Assembly (NCBI RefSeq): GCF_000369805.1
Contig: NZ_KB850224.1
Location: 1,349,924-1,413,923, forward strand
Direction of reading: 5' to 3'
From: Acinetobacter sp. NIPH 2100
GTDB lineage: Bacteria > Pseudomonadota > Gammaproteobacteria > Pseudomonadales > Moraxellaceae
Length of the DNA stretch: 64,000 nt
Shown here one piece after another: positions 9,610 through 19,682 of the stretch; position 1 is the stretch's first letter; the number at the start of each line of letters is the position of its first letter. Below the pieces are notes generated by a model. It was not told the DNA's origin. It did no database searches and saw only the letters and a list, made by a program, of their open reading frames with translations. Both the position numbers and the translations under genes were made by a program.

Positions 9610-10208
9610 TGTTTATTAGTTTTGAAGGGACGGAAGGTGTGGGGAAGACCACGCTGATTCGTAAAATTCATCAGTACTTTGAACAGCAAGGTAAAGAAGT
9701 GGTGCTAACCCGTGAACCGGGTGGAACACCATTGGCTGAGCAAATTCGTTCATTATTGTTGGCTGTGAATCATGAAGAGCAAATGAGTCATGATACTGAA
9801 TTGTTATTGATTTATGCTGCGCGTGCACAGCATTTACAGCAAGTCATTTTACCTGCATTGGCGGCTGGGAAAATTGTGTTGAGCGATCGGTTTACCGATG
9901 CCAGCTTTGCGTATCAATGTTCTGGACGCGGTTTAAGTCAGGAAAAGCTTGAACTGTTGAATCAAACATTTGTTGCGAAAATGCCGAATATTACCTTTTG
10001 GCTGGATGCACCAATTGAGTTAGGCATGACCCGTGCGCGAGAGCGTGGTGCATTGGATCGTTTTGAGCAAGAGAAGTTGAGTTTCTTTGCCAAAGTGCGT
10101 GCGGGTTATGAGACCTTGTGGAAAGCAGAGCCTGAGCGGATGAAGCGTTTGGATGCAACACAGAATGCTGATCTTGTGTTTGAAGAGGCTTTGCAATATT
10201 TAAAATAG
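9609..10208 (+). CDS. tmk: Thymidylate kinase
   Basis: Phosphorylates dTMP to dTDP (199 residues). The P-loop is EGTEGVGKTT at the N-terminus. The DRF motif (SDRFTDASFAYQ) and a LID region with Arg residues (RARERGALDRFE) match the bacterial type II enzyme. The start is coupled to mltG by TAATG. Full length compared with about 210 residues for E. coli. Confidence 0.95.
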   Translation: MFISFEGTEGVGKTTLIRKIHQYFEQQGKEVVLTREPGGTPLAEQIRSLLLAVNHEEQMSHDTELLLIYAARAQHLQQVILPALAAGKIVLSDRFTDASFAYQCSGRGLSQEKLELLNQTFVAKMPNITFWLDAPIELGMTRARERGALDRFEQEKLSFFAKVRAGYETLWKAEPERMKRLDATQNADLVFEEALQYLK

Positions 10209-10286
10209 GCTTTAAGCAAAATTAAGTCTAAAAAATAGCCTGCTTTTTTAGTATTTGAATTCAAGTTGCTATTTACTATCGAGAAC

Positions 10287-10378
10287 GGCGGCATGGATGC
10301 CGCCAGTTGGACAGGGGTAACAAGGATGTACCCTCTGTCCAACAATGGATTTTGATTACTTTGATCCTTCAAAGTAAT
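10287..10378. repeat. Triple-hairpin intergenic element
   Basis: Three hairpins lie back to back in 92 bp: GGCGGCAT / ATGCCGCC at 10287-10304; a 14-bp stem with one bulge, GTTGGACAG plus GGGTA pairing with TACCC and CTGTCCAAC, at 10306-10343; and a perfect 9-bp stem ATTACTTTG / CAAAGTAAT at 10355-10378. None ends in a T run, so it is not a simple terminator. From memory, similar GC-rich triple palindromes recur between genes in Acinetobacter. It lies between the convergent tmk and nadB genes. Confidence 0.65.
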
Positions 10379-10461
10379 GTATCGCCTATACAAACAATAT
10401 TTAATTATTTGGGCTATATGAGGCAGTGCTAATTAAATAATAGACGAATAAATTAAAAGTG

Positions 10462-12093
10462 CTATTCATTCACCAGCGGTTGTTCCACTTTAAAGGTTGG
10501 TGGAGTTAAAACTGTCTTGCGAATTTCATTCGAGAGTTCAGGGTAATCCAGCGTGTAATGCAAACCACGCGATTCTTTACGCTCCATCGCACAACGTACA
10601 ATCATTTCCGAAACCAGAACGAGGTTACGCAATTCAATCAAGTTCTTACTGACACGATAATCCTGATAGTACTCAGTGATTTCACGCTTCAACATTTCAA
10701 TGCGATGTAAAGCACGTTGCAAACGCTTAGTGGTACGTACAATACCGACATAGTTCCACATGGTCGAACGAAGTTCATCCCAGTTTTGTAAGATGACGAC
10801 ATCTTCATCTGCATCTGTCACTTGTGTTTCATCCCAAGAAGGGACGTCTGGAAGCTTAAAGTCTGCATCAAATTTTTGTTCGATATCTTCTGCTGCACTC
10901 ATACCGTAAACGAAGCATTCGAGTAATGAGTTACTTGCCATACGGTTAGCGCCGTGTAGGCCTGTATATGAGGTCTCACCAATTGCATATAAACCGTCTA
11001 AATCAGTTTGGCTATGCTCATCGACGACGACACCGCCACAGGTATAGTGCGCCGCAGGCACCACAGGGATCATATCTTTGGTGATATCAATGCCGAGTTC
11101 GAGCAAACGTGCATAGAGTGTCGGGAAATGTTCAATAATAAATTCTGGTGATTTATGCGTGATGTCTAACCAGACATGACGAATCCCCAAGCGTTTGATT
11201 TCATGGTCGATGGTGCGTGCCACAATATCTCGTGGGGCAAGTTCAGCGCGTTCATCAAAACGCAGCATAAAACGTTCGCCATCTGGTAGGCGTAAATAAG
11301 CACCTTCACCACGCATTGCTTCGGTAATTAAGAATGAACGGGCTTTGGGATGGTATAAACAAGTTGGATGGAATTGGTTAAATTCCATATTGGCGACACG
11401 ACAACCTGCACGGTAGGCCATGGCAATTCCATCGCCCGTCGCGATGTCCGGATTTGATGTATAGAGATAGGCTTTCATTGCACCACCACAGGCAAGGGCA
11501 GTGAATGGAGCCAAGAAAGTATGAACCTGTTCGGTGGATTCATCTAAAGCATAAAGGCCGATTGAACGATTAGCTTGGTTTTGATGCCCTAGCTTGTGTA
11601 GGGTAATTAGATCAATCGCAATATAATTTTCAAAAATCGTAATATTCTTTCGTTCTTTAGCGCGCTCAACCAACGTGGTTGAAATGGCTTTGCCTGTTGC
11701 ATCGGCAGAGTGAATGATACGACGTTGTGAGTGACCACCTTCACGAGTGAGATGGAGTTGTTCATCATCATCCAGCGTAAATTGCACGCCTTGCTTAAGC
11801 AGGAAGTCAACCGAAGGTTTACCACCTTCAACAGTATGTTTTACCGCATCCAACTCACAAAGATGACCGCCTGCAATCATAGTGTCATTAATGTGTTGTT
11901 GAATAGAATCTGTTTCGTCTAATACTGCAGCAACACCGCCTTGCGCATAGTAGGTACTGGCCTCTGTCAATGCTGCCTTGGCTAAAATTGCAATGTTGTA
12001 ATGACTTGGTAAAGAGAGTGCGAGGCTTAAACCTGCACCACCACTGCCCACAATAATCACATCAAAATGGTGAATTGTTTTTAAATCAGGCAT
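10462..12093 (-). CDS. nadB: L-aspartate oxidase
   Basis: FAD enzyme (543 residues) that oxidises L-aspartate to iminoaspartate, the first step of de novo NAD synthesis, feeding quinolinate synthase NadA. The FAD fold is [18 protein letters not shown] near residue 10. The succinate-dehydrogenase-like motifs are [27 protein letters not shown] and the HTCGG-like [20 protein letters not shown]. The C-terminal helical domain is present. The gene diverges from mucD, as nadB does from the rpoE/algU locus in E. coli and Pseudomonas. Confidence 0.95.
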   Translation of the reverse strand: MPDLKTIHHFDVIIVGSGGAGLSLALSLPSHYNIAILAKAALTEASTYYAQGGVAAVLDETDSIQQHINDTMIAGGHLCELDAVKHTVEGGKPSVDFLLKQGVQFTLDDDEQLHLTREGGHSQRRIIHSADATGKAISTTLVERAKERKNITIFENYIAIDLITLHKLGHQNQANRSIGLYALDESTEQVHTFLAPFTALACGGAMKAYLYTSNPDIATGDGIAMAYRAGCRVANMEFNQFHPTCLYHPKARSFLITEAMRGEGAYLRLPDGERFMLRFDERAELAPRDIVARTIDHEIKRLGIRHVWLDITHKSPEFIIEHFPTLYARLLELGIDITKDMIPVVPAAHYTCGGVVVDEHSQTDLDGLYAIGETSYTGLHGANRMASNSLLECFVYGMSAAEDIEQKFDADFKLPDVPSWDETQVTDADEDVVILQNWDELRSTMWNYVGIVRTTKRLQRALHRIEMLKREITEYYQDYRVSKNLIELRNLVLVSEMIVRCAMERKESRGLHYTLDYPELSNEIRKTVLTPPTFKVEQPLVNE

Positions 12094-12474
12094 GTCGTCG
12101 ATCTGCTTCAGTTTTAAACGTTCGCTAATGACACCGCTTTTTTATCAAAAAGGCAAGGGCCAATCTGCCTAGAATTGAGTGAATTTTTAGCGAATGCGAT
12201 TTATTTGCCGATTATTTTTTGCCTCATCTGTGCGAATGAGAAAACGATTACGTTTCAGTACATTGTTTTAATCTATGTTTAAGCTACTCGGGATAAAACC
12301 TTAGCTACAGGGTAAATCGTGGATAATGTCTCCATAATTTGTTCACAATTCATCATTCTAGTTCGTTGTATGCATTGAAAATATAAACATATTTTTACGA
12401 AAAGAATGGTTAGGTTATGCTAAAAACATAGATCTAAATTTCATTTTAATCATCAGTATGTGGGTTCTTGCTTC
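12094..12474. other. Gap between nadB and mucD where sigma-E genes sit in relatives
   Basis: 380 bp without an acceptable reading frame. It holds the divergent promoters of nadB and mucD. A weak hairpin AGGCA / TGCCT at 12151-12170, with a T run on the minus strand, could be an attenuator in the nadB leader. No remnant of algU/rpoE or of the mucA/rseA anti-sigma genes was recognised. Confidence 0.5.
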
Positions 12475-13851
12475 ATGAAAAGTCGCTATTTACAACAAGG
12501 AATGTATGCTGCGGTATTTACGATAGCAGCGTCTCAAGTCAATGCTGCTGCGCCAGTAGATTTTTCAAATCTCGTTGAGCAGGTTAGTCCTGCTGTTGTG
12601 AGTGTCAATGTTGTAAAGAAAATGACTCAGGAAGAGTTATTGCAACAACAAGTTCCTGAAATTTTACGACGCTTTTTTGGTAATCAAGTGATTATCCCTC
12701 AACAGCAAGGGCCACAAGAAAAAACTGCGTTCGGAAGTGCATTCTTTATCGGTAAAGATGGTTATTTGCTTACCAATCGTCACGTGATCGCGGATGCCTC
12801 GCGTATTAGTATTACCTTGAATGACCGTCGTGAATTGGACGCAACTTTGGTGGGCAGTGACGAGCGTACTGATATCGCATTGCTTAAGGTAAATGGAAAT
12901 AATTTCCCCGAATTAAAAGTGGGTGATGTAAATCAATTGAGAGTGGGTGAGCCTGTACTCGCAATTGGTTCACCATTCGGTTTTGACTATTCTGCTTCGG
13001 CAGGAATCGTCAGTGCAAAATCACGGAATATGAGTGGCGAAACATCTGTTCCGTTTATTCAAACTGACGCAGCACTGAATCCTGGTAACTCGGGTGGTCC
13101 ACTATTTAACCAGCGTGGCGAAGTGGTTGGGGTTAACTCACGTATCTTCAGTGGTACGGGCGGTTATATGGGCCTATCGTTCTCGATTCCAATTGATGTG
13201 GCGATGGATGTCGTGCAACAGCTGAAAACGACTGGCAAGGTGACCCGTTCTTATCTTGGTATCATGATGCAAGATATTGATCGTAACTTGGCTGAAGCAT
13301 ATAAATTGCCGAAACCAGAAGGTTCGTTGATTACTCAAGTTGCACCGAAATCACCGGCTGAAAAAGCAGGTCTCAAATCGGGTGATGTGATTTTGAAAGC
13401 CAATGGTGCTCCAATTTCACGTACTAGCGATTTACTTTATTCACTCAACCGTATTGCTCCGAACCAAACAGTTCAGCTCGAAATCCTTCGTGATGATAAA
13501 ACACGTTCGATTTCGGCAACCTTAGGCACTGCGCCAGATGATACGGCTGCCGATGCAGAGAAAAACAACCCAACCAGTGGTTTGGGTATGAGCATCCGTG
13601 ACTTAACAGCAGCTGAACAAGCGCGTTTGGAAGTTCGTGGTGGTATTTTGATTCAAGATGTGAAGCGCGGTGGTACAGCATCTTTATCTAATTTGGTTGC
13701 AGGTGATGTGATTGTACAAGTGAATGGTACAGCAATTACCAACAGCCAAATGTTTGCCAAAACAGTGTCTGCCTTGCCAAAAAATAGCGTTGCGCGTGTG
13801 ACGATTATTCGTCAAGGTCAACGTGCAATTCTTGGCTTACGCTTACCTTAA
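12475..13851 (+). CDS. mucD: Periplasmic Do-family serine protease (DegP/MucD)
   Basis: HtrA-type protease/chaperone of 458 residues that degrades misfolded envelope proteins. A signal peptide covers residues 1-25 (cleavage near NAAA). The catalytic triad is visible: His103 (TNRHVI), Asp133 (ERTDIALL) and Ser206 (NPGNSGGPL). Two PDZ domains follow (about 245-345 and 365-455). An in-frame GTG at 12460 would add five residues, but the ATG at 12475 gives the proper signal peptide. Position upstream of lepA matches Pseudomonas mucD, but its usual regulator genes algU-mucABC are missing here. A terminator follows. Confidence 0.92.
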   Translation: MKSRYLQQGMYAAVFTIAASQVNAAAPVDFSNLVEQVSPAVVSVNVVKKMTQEELLQQQVPEILRRFFGNQVIIPQQQGPQEKTAFGSAFFIGKDGYLLTNRHVIADASRISITLNDRRELDATLVGSDERTDIALLKVNGNNFPELKVGDVNQLRVGEPVLAIGSPFGFDYSASAGIVSAKSRNMSGETSVPFIQTDAALNPGNSGGPLFNQRGEVVGVNSRIFSGTGGYMGLSFSIPIDVAMDVVQQLKTTGKVTRSYLGIMMQDIDRNLAEAYKLPKPEGSLITQVAPKSPAEKAGLKSGDVILKANGAPISRTSDLLYSLNRIAPNQTVQLEILRDDKTRSISATLGTAPDDTAADAEKNNPTSGLGMSIRDLTAAEQARLEVRGGILIQDVKRGGTASLSNLVAGDVIVQVNGTAITNSQMFAKTVSALPKNSVARVTIIRQGQRAILGLRLP

Positions 13852-13879
13852 GTTTGAATTGACCTTATATCGACTAAAT

Positions 13880-13912
13880 AAAACCACTCTAAAATAGGGT
13901 GGTTTTTGTTTT
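13880..13912 (+). terminator. Rho-independent terminator of mucD
   Basis: Stem AAACCAC / GTGGTTT with a T-rich tail, about 30 bp after the mucD stop. Confidence 0.75.
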
Positions 13913-13955
13913 GTAATGCTGTTGTGTTTAGACTAGTGTAGCTAGCTGAACTTTG

Positions 13956-14432
13956 ATGAATGAAATACCTGAGATTATGAGTACGATTTTTGATTTAAAA
14001 ATACAAGTTCAGCCTGAGCATATTGATGTACTTGGGCATGTCAATAACGTGATTTATGTGCAGTGGATGCAAGATGTCGCTGCAGCCCATATTGAAACCT
14101 TGGGTTTGGGGCTGGCTCAATATTTAGAACTCAAACATGCAATGGTAGCGGTTGAGCATCATGTTCAATATCGTAAGGCCGCACTTGAAGGTGAAGAAGT
14201 CATCTTACGGACATGGTTAGATGATATTAATGCGCTTTATTCATTTCGCCAGTATGCCTTTTATCGACCTAAAGACCAAAGCATACTATTTGTTGGCAAT
14301 ACCAAATGGGCCTGTATTGAAATTGAAACAGGTCGGCCAAAACGGATGTCACCAAGTTTTACCCAAGCGTATCAGCCGATTGCTGCTGATTTAAACCCAA
14401 TGGATTTCTCCATTTCATATGAAGCAGTTTGA
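13956..14432 (+). CDS. Acyl-CoA thioesterase, 4HBT hot-dog family
   Basis: Hot-dog fold thioesterase of about 158 residues. The motif EHIDVLGHVNNVIYVQWMQD is the 4-hydroxybenzoyl-CoA thioesterase signature, with the catalytic Asp in HID and the HVNN turn. It hydrolyses an acyl-CoA that the sequence does not identify. Starts are possible at TTG 13953, ATG 13956 and ATG 13977; the last would still keep the whole domain. It lies between mucD and lepA, where E. coli and Pseudomonas have no such gene, so it is likely a lineage-specific insertion. Confidence 0.82.
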   Translation: MNEIPEIMSTIFDLKIQVQPEHIDVLGHVNNVIYVQWMQDVAAAHIETLGLGLAQYLELKHAMVAVEHHVQYRKAALEGEEVILRTWLDDINALYSFRQYAFYRPKDQSILFVGNTKWACIEIETGRPKRMSPSFTQAYQPIAADLNPMDFSISYEAV

Positions 14433-14594
14433 TTGGTCTAAATATAGATAAATTGTTCAGTTGCTCATATCATAGTGTTTATTATTTTGAATACTTTGAA
14501 AGCCTGTTCTGTTATAATCGCGAGCAATTTTATTAAACCATTTGGCCCATTACTTTTTTAAAGTACGGGGCGTTCTATTTTCTTAAGGTAACCC

Positions 14595-16412
14595 ATGGCG
14601 CAAGCTAAAAAATCCGTAGATATCAAAAATATACGCAATTTCTCGATCATTGCTCATATTGACCATGGTAAGTCAACTTTGGCTGACCGCTTTATTCAAA
14701 TGTGCGGTGGTTTGCAAGATCGCGAGATGCAAGCTCAAGTATTAGACTCTATGGAGCTTGAGCGTGAACGTGGGATTACCATCAAAGCCGCGTCAGTCAC
14801 CTTGTATTACACGCATCCAAATGGTCAAGAATATCAATTGAACTTCATTGATACTCCGGGACACGTTGACTTCTCTTATGAAGTATCACGTTCTTTGGCG
14901 GCATGTGAAGGTGCATTGTTGGTTGTTGATGCTGCACAAGGTGTTGAAGCACAGTCAGTTGCAAACTGTTATACCGCGATCGAACAAGGCTTAGAAGTTT
15001 TACCTATCTTGAATAAGATTGATTTACCGCAAGCTGAGCCTGAGCGTGTGATTCATGAAATTGAAGAAATTATCGGGATCGAAGCGACAGATGCGCCAAC
15101 CTGTTCAGCAAAAACTGGCTTAGGTGTTGAAAATGTTTTAGAGCGTCTAGTTGATGTGATTCCAGCACCAGAAGGTGATCGTGATGCACCTTTACAAGCC
15201 TTAATTATTGACTCATGGTTCGATAACTATCTTGGTGTAGTGTCATTAGTTCGTATCAAGCAAGGTCGTATCCGCAAGGGCGACAAGATGTTGGTGAAAT
15301 CTACAGGGCAAACGCATCCTGTAACTTCAGTCGGTGTATTCAACCCGAAGCATACAGAAACTGACATTCTGGAAGCGGGCGAAGTTGGCTTTGTGATTGC
15401 AGGGATTAAAGATATTTTTGGTGCACCAGTCGGCGATACCATTACATTGTCTAATACACCTGATGTTGCGACTTTACCAGGTTTTAAAAAGGTCAAACCA
15501 CAGGTCTATGCCGGTTTGTTCCCGATTGATTCAAGTGACTTTGAACCATTCCGTGAAGCTTTACAAAAATTACAGATCAATGACTCTGCTTTATTCTTTG
15601 AACCAGAAAGTTCAGATGCGTTAGGCTTTGGTTTCCGTTGTGGCTTCTTAGGGATGCTGCACATGGAGATCGTACAAGAGCGTTTAGAGCGTGAATATGA
15701 TCTTGATCTGATCAGCTCTGCGCCAACGGTAATTTATGAAGCGTTAACCAAAAAAGGCGACATTATTTATATCGACAGTCCGTCAAAAATGCCAGATGGC
15801 TCGACGGTTGAAGATCTACGTGAGCCAATTGCTGAATGTCATATCCTCGTGCCACAAGAATACTTGGGTAATGTAATGACCTTGTGTATCGAGCGCCGTG
15901 GTGTGCAAAAGGATATGAAGTTCTTGGGTAACCAAGTTTCGGTAAGCTTTGAAATTCCAATGGCGGAAGTGGTGATGGATTTCTTTGATAAGTTGAAATC
16001 ATGCTCACGTGGTTTTGCGTCACTGGATTATAACTTCGTGCGTTTCGAGAGTTCAGCTCTAGTTAAGGTTGATGTATTAATTAATAGCGAAAAGGTTGAT
16101 GCCTTAGCGATGATCTGCCACCGTCAAGATGCACGTCATCGTGGTATTGCATTGGTTGAGAAGATGAAAGATCTGATTCCTCGCCAAATGTATGATGTTG
16201 CGATTCAGGCTGCAATTGGTGCGCAAATCATTGCCCGTTCTACTGTCAAAGCGATGCGTAAAAACGTATTGGCAAAATGTTATGGTGGTGACGTTTCGCG
16301 TAAGAAGAAACTTCTTTCGAAACAAAAAGAAGGTAAGAAACGTATGAAGCAAGTGGGAAGTGTTGAGATTCCACAAGAAGCGTTCTTAGCTGTATTAAAA
16401 GTTGATAGATAA
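14595..16412 (+). CDS. lepA: Elongation factor 4 (LepA), ribosome-associated GTPase
   Basis: Translational GTPase (605 residues) that remodels stalled or back-translocating ribosomes. G1 is AHIDHGKST, switch I holds RERGIT, G3 is DTPGHVDF, and G4 is NKIDLPQ. The LepA-specific C-terminal domain is present, ending in [21 protein letters not shown]. It lies directly upstream of lepB, the classic lep operon order. Full length compared with 599 residues for E. coli. Confidence 0.97.
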   Translation: MAQAKKSVDIKNIRNFSIIAHIDHGKSTLADRFIQMCGGLQDREMQAQVLDSMELERERGITIKAASVTLYYTHPNGQEYQLNFIDTPGHVDFSYEVSRSLAACEGALLVVDAAQGVEAQSVANCYTAIEQGLEVLPILNKIDLPQAEPERVIHEIEEIIGIEATDAPTCSAKTGLGVENVLERLVDVIPAPEGDRDAPLQALIIDSWFDNYLGVVSLVRIKQGRIRKGDKMLVKSTGQTHPVTSVGVFNPKHTETDILEAGEVGFVIAGIKDIFGAPVGDTITLSNTPDVATLPGFKKVKPQVYAGLFPIDSSDFEPFREALQKLQINDSALFFEPESSDALGFGFRCGFLGMLHMEIVQERLEREYDLDLISSAPTVIYEALTKKGDIIYIDSPSKMPDGSTVEDLREPIAECHILVPQEYLGNVMTLCIERRGVQKDMKFLGNQVSVSFEIPMAEVVMDFFDKLKSCSRGFASLDYNFVRFESSALVKVDVLINSEKVDALAMICHRQDARHRGIALVEKMKDLIPRQMYDVAIQAAIGAQIIARSTVKAMRKNVLAKCYGGDVSRKKKLLSKQKEGKKRMKQVGSVEIPQEAFLAVLKVDR

Positions 16413-16485
16413 AGAAAGATGAGGCTGGGGAAACGTTGGTTTTACCCAGTTGGACGACAGGCAGTGAAACTGCAAGAGAGGGTTT

Positions 16486-17349
16486 GTGGATTTTGATTTT
16501 AACTTGATTCTGGTACCAGCAACACTAATTTTCTTTTTGGTGTGGTTACTGGATAAGTTGGTATTGAAACAGCGTGCAACACGTGGGCGTAATCAAGAGA
16601 ACTTTGTCATTACATGGGCCTATGATTTTTGGCCTGTGTTAGCTGTTGTGCTGGTGCTTCGCTCTTTCTTATATGAACCATTTAATATCCCATCAGATTC
16701 TATGGTCCCTACCTTAGAAACGGGTGATTTTATCTTGGTGAATAAGTTTGATTATGGTGTGCGTCTGCCAATCGTAAACTCGAAAATCATTGATGTCGGT
16801 GAGCCAAAACGTGGTGAGGTCATCGTATTCCGTTATCCACCACAACCAACCATTAGCTATATCAAGCGTGTAGTGGGTTTGCCTGGCGATCACATTCAGT
16901 TTAAGGCGGGTGAGTTGACCATCAATGGCCAGCAAATTGCAAAAGTTGCAACTCAATTCACGCGTGCGAAAGATCAGCAAGATACACCGACTGCACTCTA
17001 TTTTAAAGAAACTCTGGGTGAGCATCAGCACTTAATTCGCTACTTGGAAGGACGCAATCCACTTGCTGAACAATTCCAATTTGCGCAATTGAGAGGTGCT
17101 GAAGCTTTGGTACCTTTCGTCGCAAAAGCGAATGATGTATTTATCCAAAGTAATGGTCAAGATTGGGAAGTAACAGTGCCGAAGGGACAATACTTCGCAA
17201 TGGGGGATAACCGTGATCAAAGTGCTGATAGTCGTTTTTGGGGCTTTGTGCCTGAAGCGAATTTAACCGGTCGTGCTTTTTATGTATGGATGCATAAAGA
17301 ACCTGGTTTAAATCTTCCAAGTTTCAACCGAAATGGTAAGATTGACTAA
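16486..17349 (+). CDS. lepB: Signal peptidase I
   Basis: Membrane endopeptidase (287 residues) that removes signal peptides. Two N-terminal membrane segments (about 6-24 and 45-62) precede the periplasmic catalytic domain. The nucleophile is Ser72 in IPSDSMVPT and the general base is Lys127 in SYIKRVVGLPGD. The third conserved block is AMGDNRDQSADSRFWG. It starts with GTG at 16486, preceded by GAGAGGG. It follows lepA by 73 bp. Confidence 0.96.
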   Translation: MDFDFNLILVPATLIFFLVWLLDKLVLKQRATRGRNQENFVITWAYDFWPVLAVVLVLRSFLYEPFNIPSDSMVPTLETGDFILVNKFDYGVRLPIVNSKIIDVGEPKRGEVIVFRYPPQPTISYIKRVVGLPGDHIQFKAGELTINGQQIAKVATQFTRAKDQQDTPTALYFKETLGEHQHLIRYLEGRNPLAEQFQFAQLRGAEALVPFVAKANDVFIQSNGQDWEVTVPKGQYFAMGDNRDQSADSRFWGFVPEANLTGRAFYVWMHKEPGLNLPSFNRNGKID

Positions 17350-17377
17350 TAAATAAAAACACATAGGAAATAGACAG

Positions 17378-17755
17378 ATGCGTAAATCTCAGCAAGGGAC
17401 TTCGTATATTGCAATTTTATTTGGGGTGGTCTTATTTGCAGTTGCTGTAAAAGCAGCAATTGCGATTTGGCCAGCATATTGGGATGACAAACTGATTAAT
17501 ACTCAAATCGAGGGGCTGCTAAAAGATAGTCCTGCGAATATCACACCGAGTAAGTTTGCCTCTCAGATGGATCAGCGTTTTGAGATGAATGGGATCCGCG
17601 ATTTACATTTTAAAGATATTGCGCAAGTGACTTATAAAGATGATCTTGTGGTAATGAAGAAGTATGAAATACGTAAGCCTTTCATGCTAAATATCAGTTT
17701 AGTGATGACCTTTGAGAAGACTTTTGACCAAAAATCTGCAAAACAAGCTCAATGA
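17378..17755 (+). CDS. DUF4845 membrane protein
   Basis: Small single-pass membrane protein of 125 residues. An N-terminal helix (about residues 8-30) ends at the WPAYWDD motif common in the DUF4845 family, followed by a periplasmic or cytoplasmic domain with no known activity. Genes of this family typically lie between lepB and rnc in gammaproteobacteria, as here. Its 3' end overlaps the rnc start by 32 bp. Function unknown. Confidence 0.85.
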   Translation: MRKSQQGTSYIAILFGVVLFAVAVKAAIAIWPAYWDDKLINTQIEGLLKDSPANITPSKFASQMDQRFEMNGIRDLHFKDIAQVTYKDDLVVMKKYEIRKPFMLNISLVMTFEKTFDQKSAKQAQ

Positions 17756-18419
17756 TACACGGCTGCAAGGGCGAATAGGTCACCAGTTTAAGCAAATTGA
17801 CTTGTTAAAACTGGCTTTGACCCATCGCTCTGTGAGTCATAAGCAGAATTATGAACGCCTAGAATTTCTAGGCGATGCTTTATTAGGAATGATCGTTGCG
17901 AATTATTTGTACAATGCTTATCCGCTTGAAAATGAAGGTCGTTTAACGCGAATGCGTGCGACTTTAGTTCGACAGGAAGCATTAGGAAAAATCGCAAATG
18001 ATTTACAACTGAGTCGGTCATTAATTTTAAGCACTGGCGAGTTAAAATCAGGTGGACACCACCGAGAGTCAATTCTGGCGGATACCGTTGAAGCAATCAT
18101 TGGTGCTATTTATTTAGACAGCAATGATCTCAACTTGCTCGAACGCATTGTGCTAAAATGGTATGAACCATATCTTGATCATATCGAACCGACAGATCAA
18201 CTGAAAGACCCTAAATCACGTTTGCAAGAGTATTTACAAGCACGTAAAAAACCTCTCCCAGTTTACGAGGTTGTAGATATTCAGGGCGATGCCCCTAATC
18301 AACATTTCAAAGTGGAATGTGATGTAGCGGGATTGCCAAAAATTATAGGCGAGGGCTCAAGTCGTCGTTTTGCCGAACAAACGGCAGCGGCAGAGATTTT
18401 AAAATTATTGGAGCAATAA
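17724..18419 (+). CDS. rnc: Ribonuclease III
   Basis: Double-strand RNA endonuclease (231 residues from this start) that processes rRNA and mRNA. The signature [22 protein letters not shown] includes the metal-binding Glu and Asp. A second acidic site is in [17 protein letters not shown] dsRNA-binding domain covers about residues 155-228 ([22 protein letters not shown]). No ATG is available. The TTG at 17724 gives an N-terminus ([14 protein letters not shown]) like other Acinetobacter enzymes; a TTG at 17712 is also possible. Both lie inside the DUF4845 gene, so translation is probably coupled. Confidence 0.93.
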   Translation: MTKNLQNKLNDTRLQGRIGHQFKQIDLLKLALTHRSVSHKQNYERLEFLGDALLGMIVANYLYNAYPLENEGRLTRMRATLVRQEALGKIANDLQLSRSLILSTGELKSGGHHRESILADTVEAIIGAIYLDSNDLNLLERIVLKWYEPYLDHIEPTDQLKDPKSRLQEYLQARKKPLPVYEVVDIQGDAPNQHFKVECDVAGLPKIIGEGSSRRFAEQTAAAEILKLLEQ

Positions 18420-18423
18420 CCTG

Positions 18424-19449
18424 ATGTCTCATTCAGAAGAAAATAAGCCAGAAGCAACTGAACAGCAAGATGGCAATAATCTAGTTGATCAATTTTTTAG
18501 TTCTCAAGGAACGACCATTCCTTCAGATTTCAAAAGCGGTTTTGTTGCCATTGTTGGTCGTCCAAATGTGGGCAAATCAACCTTGATGAACCATATCTTG
18601 GGTCAAAAACTATCGATTACCTCACGTAAGCCACAAACCACACGCCATAAGATCGTGGGGATTGATTCACGTGAGAAATCACAGGCCGTATTTGTCGATA
18701 CGCCAGGGATGCATAAAAAAGAAGTGCGTGCCATCAATAAGATGATGAACCGCGCTGCACATTCAGCACTGCGTGATGTGAACTTGGTTTTATTTGTAGT
18801 TGATGCACAAAAGTGGACTCAAAACGATGAATTGGTTTTGGAAAAGCTTAAAAATGCAGATATGCCTGTGATCCTCGTGATCAATAAGCTAGATACATTT
18901 GAAAATAAAAATGAGGCTTTACCGCTGATTCGAGAGCGTGCCAAGCTAATGAATTTTGCTGAAATTGTGCCAGTATCAGCATTGCGTGGTGCAAATCTAG
19001 ATCATTTGCGTGACACGATTGAAAAATATCTGCCATATCAGCCACCTTTGTATTCATTGGATCAAATTACAGATCGTTCTGAGCGTTTCCTTGCGAGTGA
19101 AATCATTCGTGAGAAAATTATGCGTCAGTTAGGTGAAGAGCTTCCATATGATTTAACGGTTCAAATTGAATCATTTAAAACTGAAGAAGCAGCAGTAAAT
19201 GAAAAAACAGGTCGTTTAAAACCACCTTGTACGTATATTGATGCGACTATTTTTGTGGAACGCCAAGGTCAAAAAGCCATTGTGATTGGCGATAAAGGTG
19301 CGAAGCTGAAAAGCATCGGCATGGATGCACGTACAGACATGGAAAAAATGTTTGAGCAAAAAATTATGCTAACGCTTTGGGTGAAAGTCAAAGGTGGTTG
19401 GTCTGATGATGAGCGTGCACTCAAAAGCTTGGGTTATAGCGATATTTAA
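18424..19449 (+). CDS. era: Ribosome-biogenesis GTPase Era
   Basis: GTPase (341 residues) that binds the 3' end of 16S rRNA during 30S assembly. G1 is [10 protein letters not shown]3 is DTPGMHKK, and G4 is INKLDTF. The C-terminal KH domain includes [19 protein letters not shown]. The N-terminus carries about 35 extra, acidic residues ([16 protein letters not shown]) compared with the 301-residue E. coli protein. It starts 4 bp after rnc, the usual rnc-era pair. Confidence 0.96.
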   Translation: MSHSEENKPEATEQQDGNNLVDQFFSSQGTTIPSDFKSGFVAIVGRPNVGKSTLMNHILGQKLSITSRKPQTTRHKIVGIDSREKSQAVFVDTPGMHKKEVRAINKMMNRAAHSALRDVNLVLFVVDAQKWTQNDELVLEKLKNADMPVILVINKLDTFENKNEALPLIRERAKLMNFAEIVPVSALRGANLDHLRDTIEKYLPYQPPLYSLDQITDRSERFLASEIIREKIMRQLGEELPYDLTVQIESFKTEEAAVNEKTGRLKPPCTYIDATIFVERQGQKAIVIGDKGAKLKSIGMDARTDMEKMFEQKIMLTLWVKVKGGWSDDERALKSLGYSDI

Positions 19450-19475
19450 TCGCAGTTAAGATAACGGAAACAGGT

Positions 19476-19673
19476 ATGAAAACAACAATTCGTATACTCG
19501 CGATCGTGACATGTGTATTCATGTTGCAAGGCTGTATTCACAAGCTTGTGACTGTACCTGTTAAAGTTGCTTATAAAACCACCAAAGGTGTTGTTAAAGG
19601 AACTGCTGCGGTTGTTGGCGCAGTGATTCCCGATGGCGATGATGAAGAAAAGGATGAGAAAAAGAAGGACTAG
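19476..19673 (+). CDS. Small lipoprotein, NF038104-like
   Basis: A 65-residue predicted lipoprotein. The signal sequence ends in the lipobox LQGC (Cys about residue 20). A short hydrophobic Val/Ala/Gly-rich stretch follows (TKGVVKGTAAVVGAV), and the tail is highly charged (DGDDEEKDEKKKD). It sits between era and recO, 26 bp after era and 9 bp before recO, so it is co-transcribed. The hydrophobic middle resembles glycine-zipper peptides. Function unknown. Confidence 0.75.
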   Translation: MKTTIRILAIVTCVFMLQGCIHKLVTVPVKVAYKTTKGVVKGTAAVVGAVIPDGDDEEKDEKKKD

Positions 19674-19682
19674 TCTCATACT

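Noticed and set aside
10106..10393. 95-codon minus-strand frame across the tmk end and the triple hairpins
   Set aside because: Half of it is antisense to tmk and the rest runs through palindromes; no ribosome-binding site.
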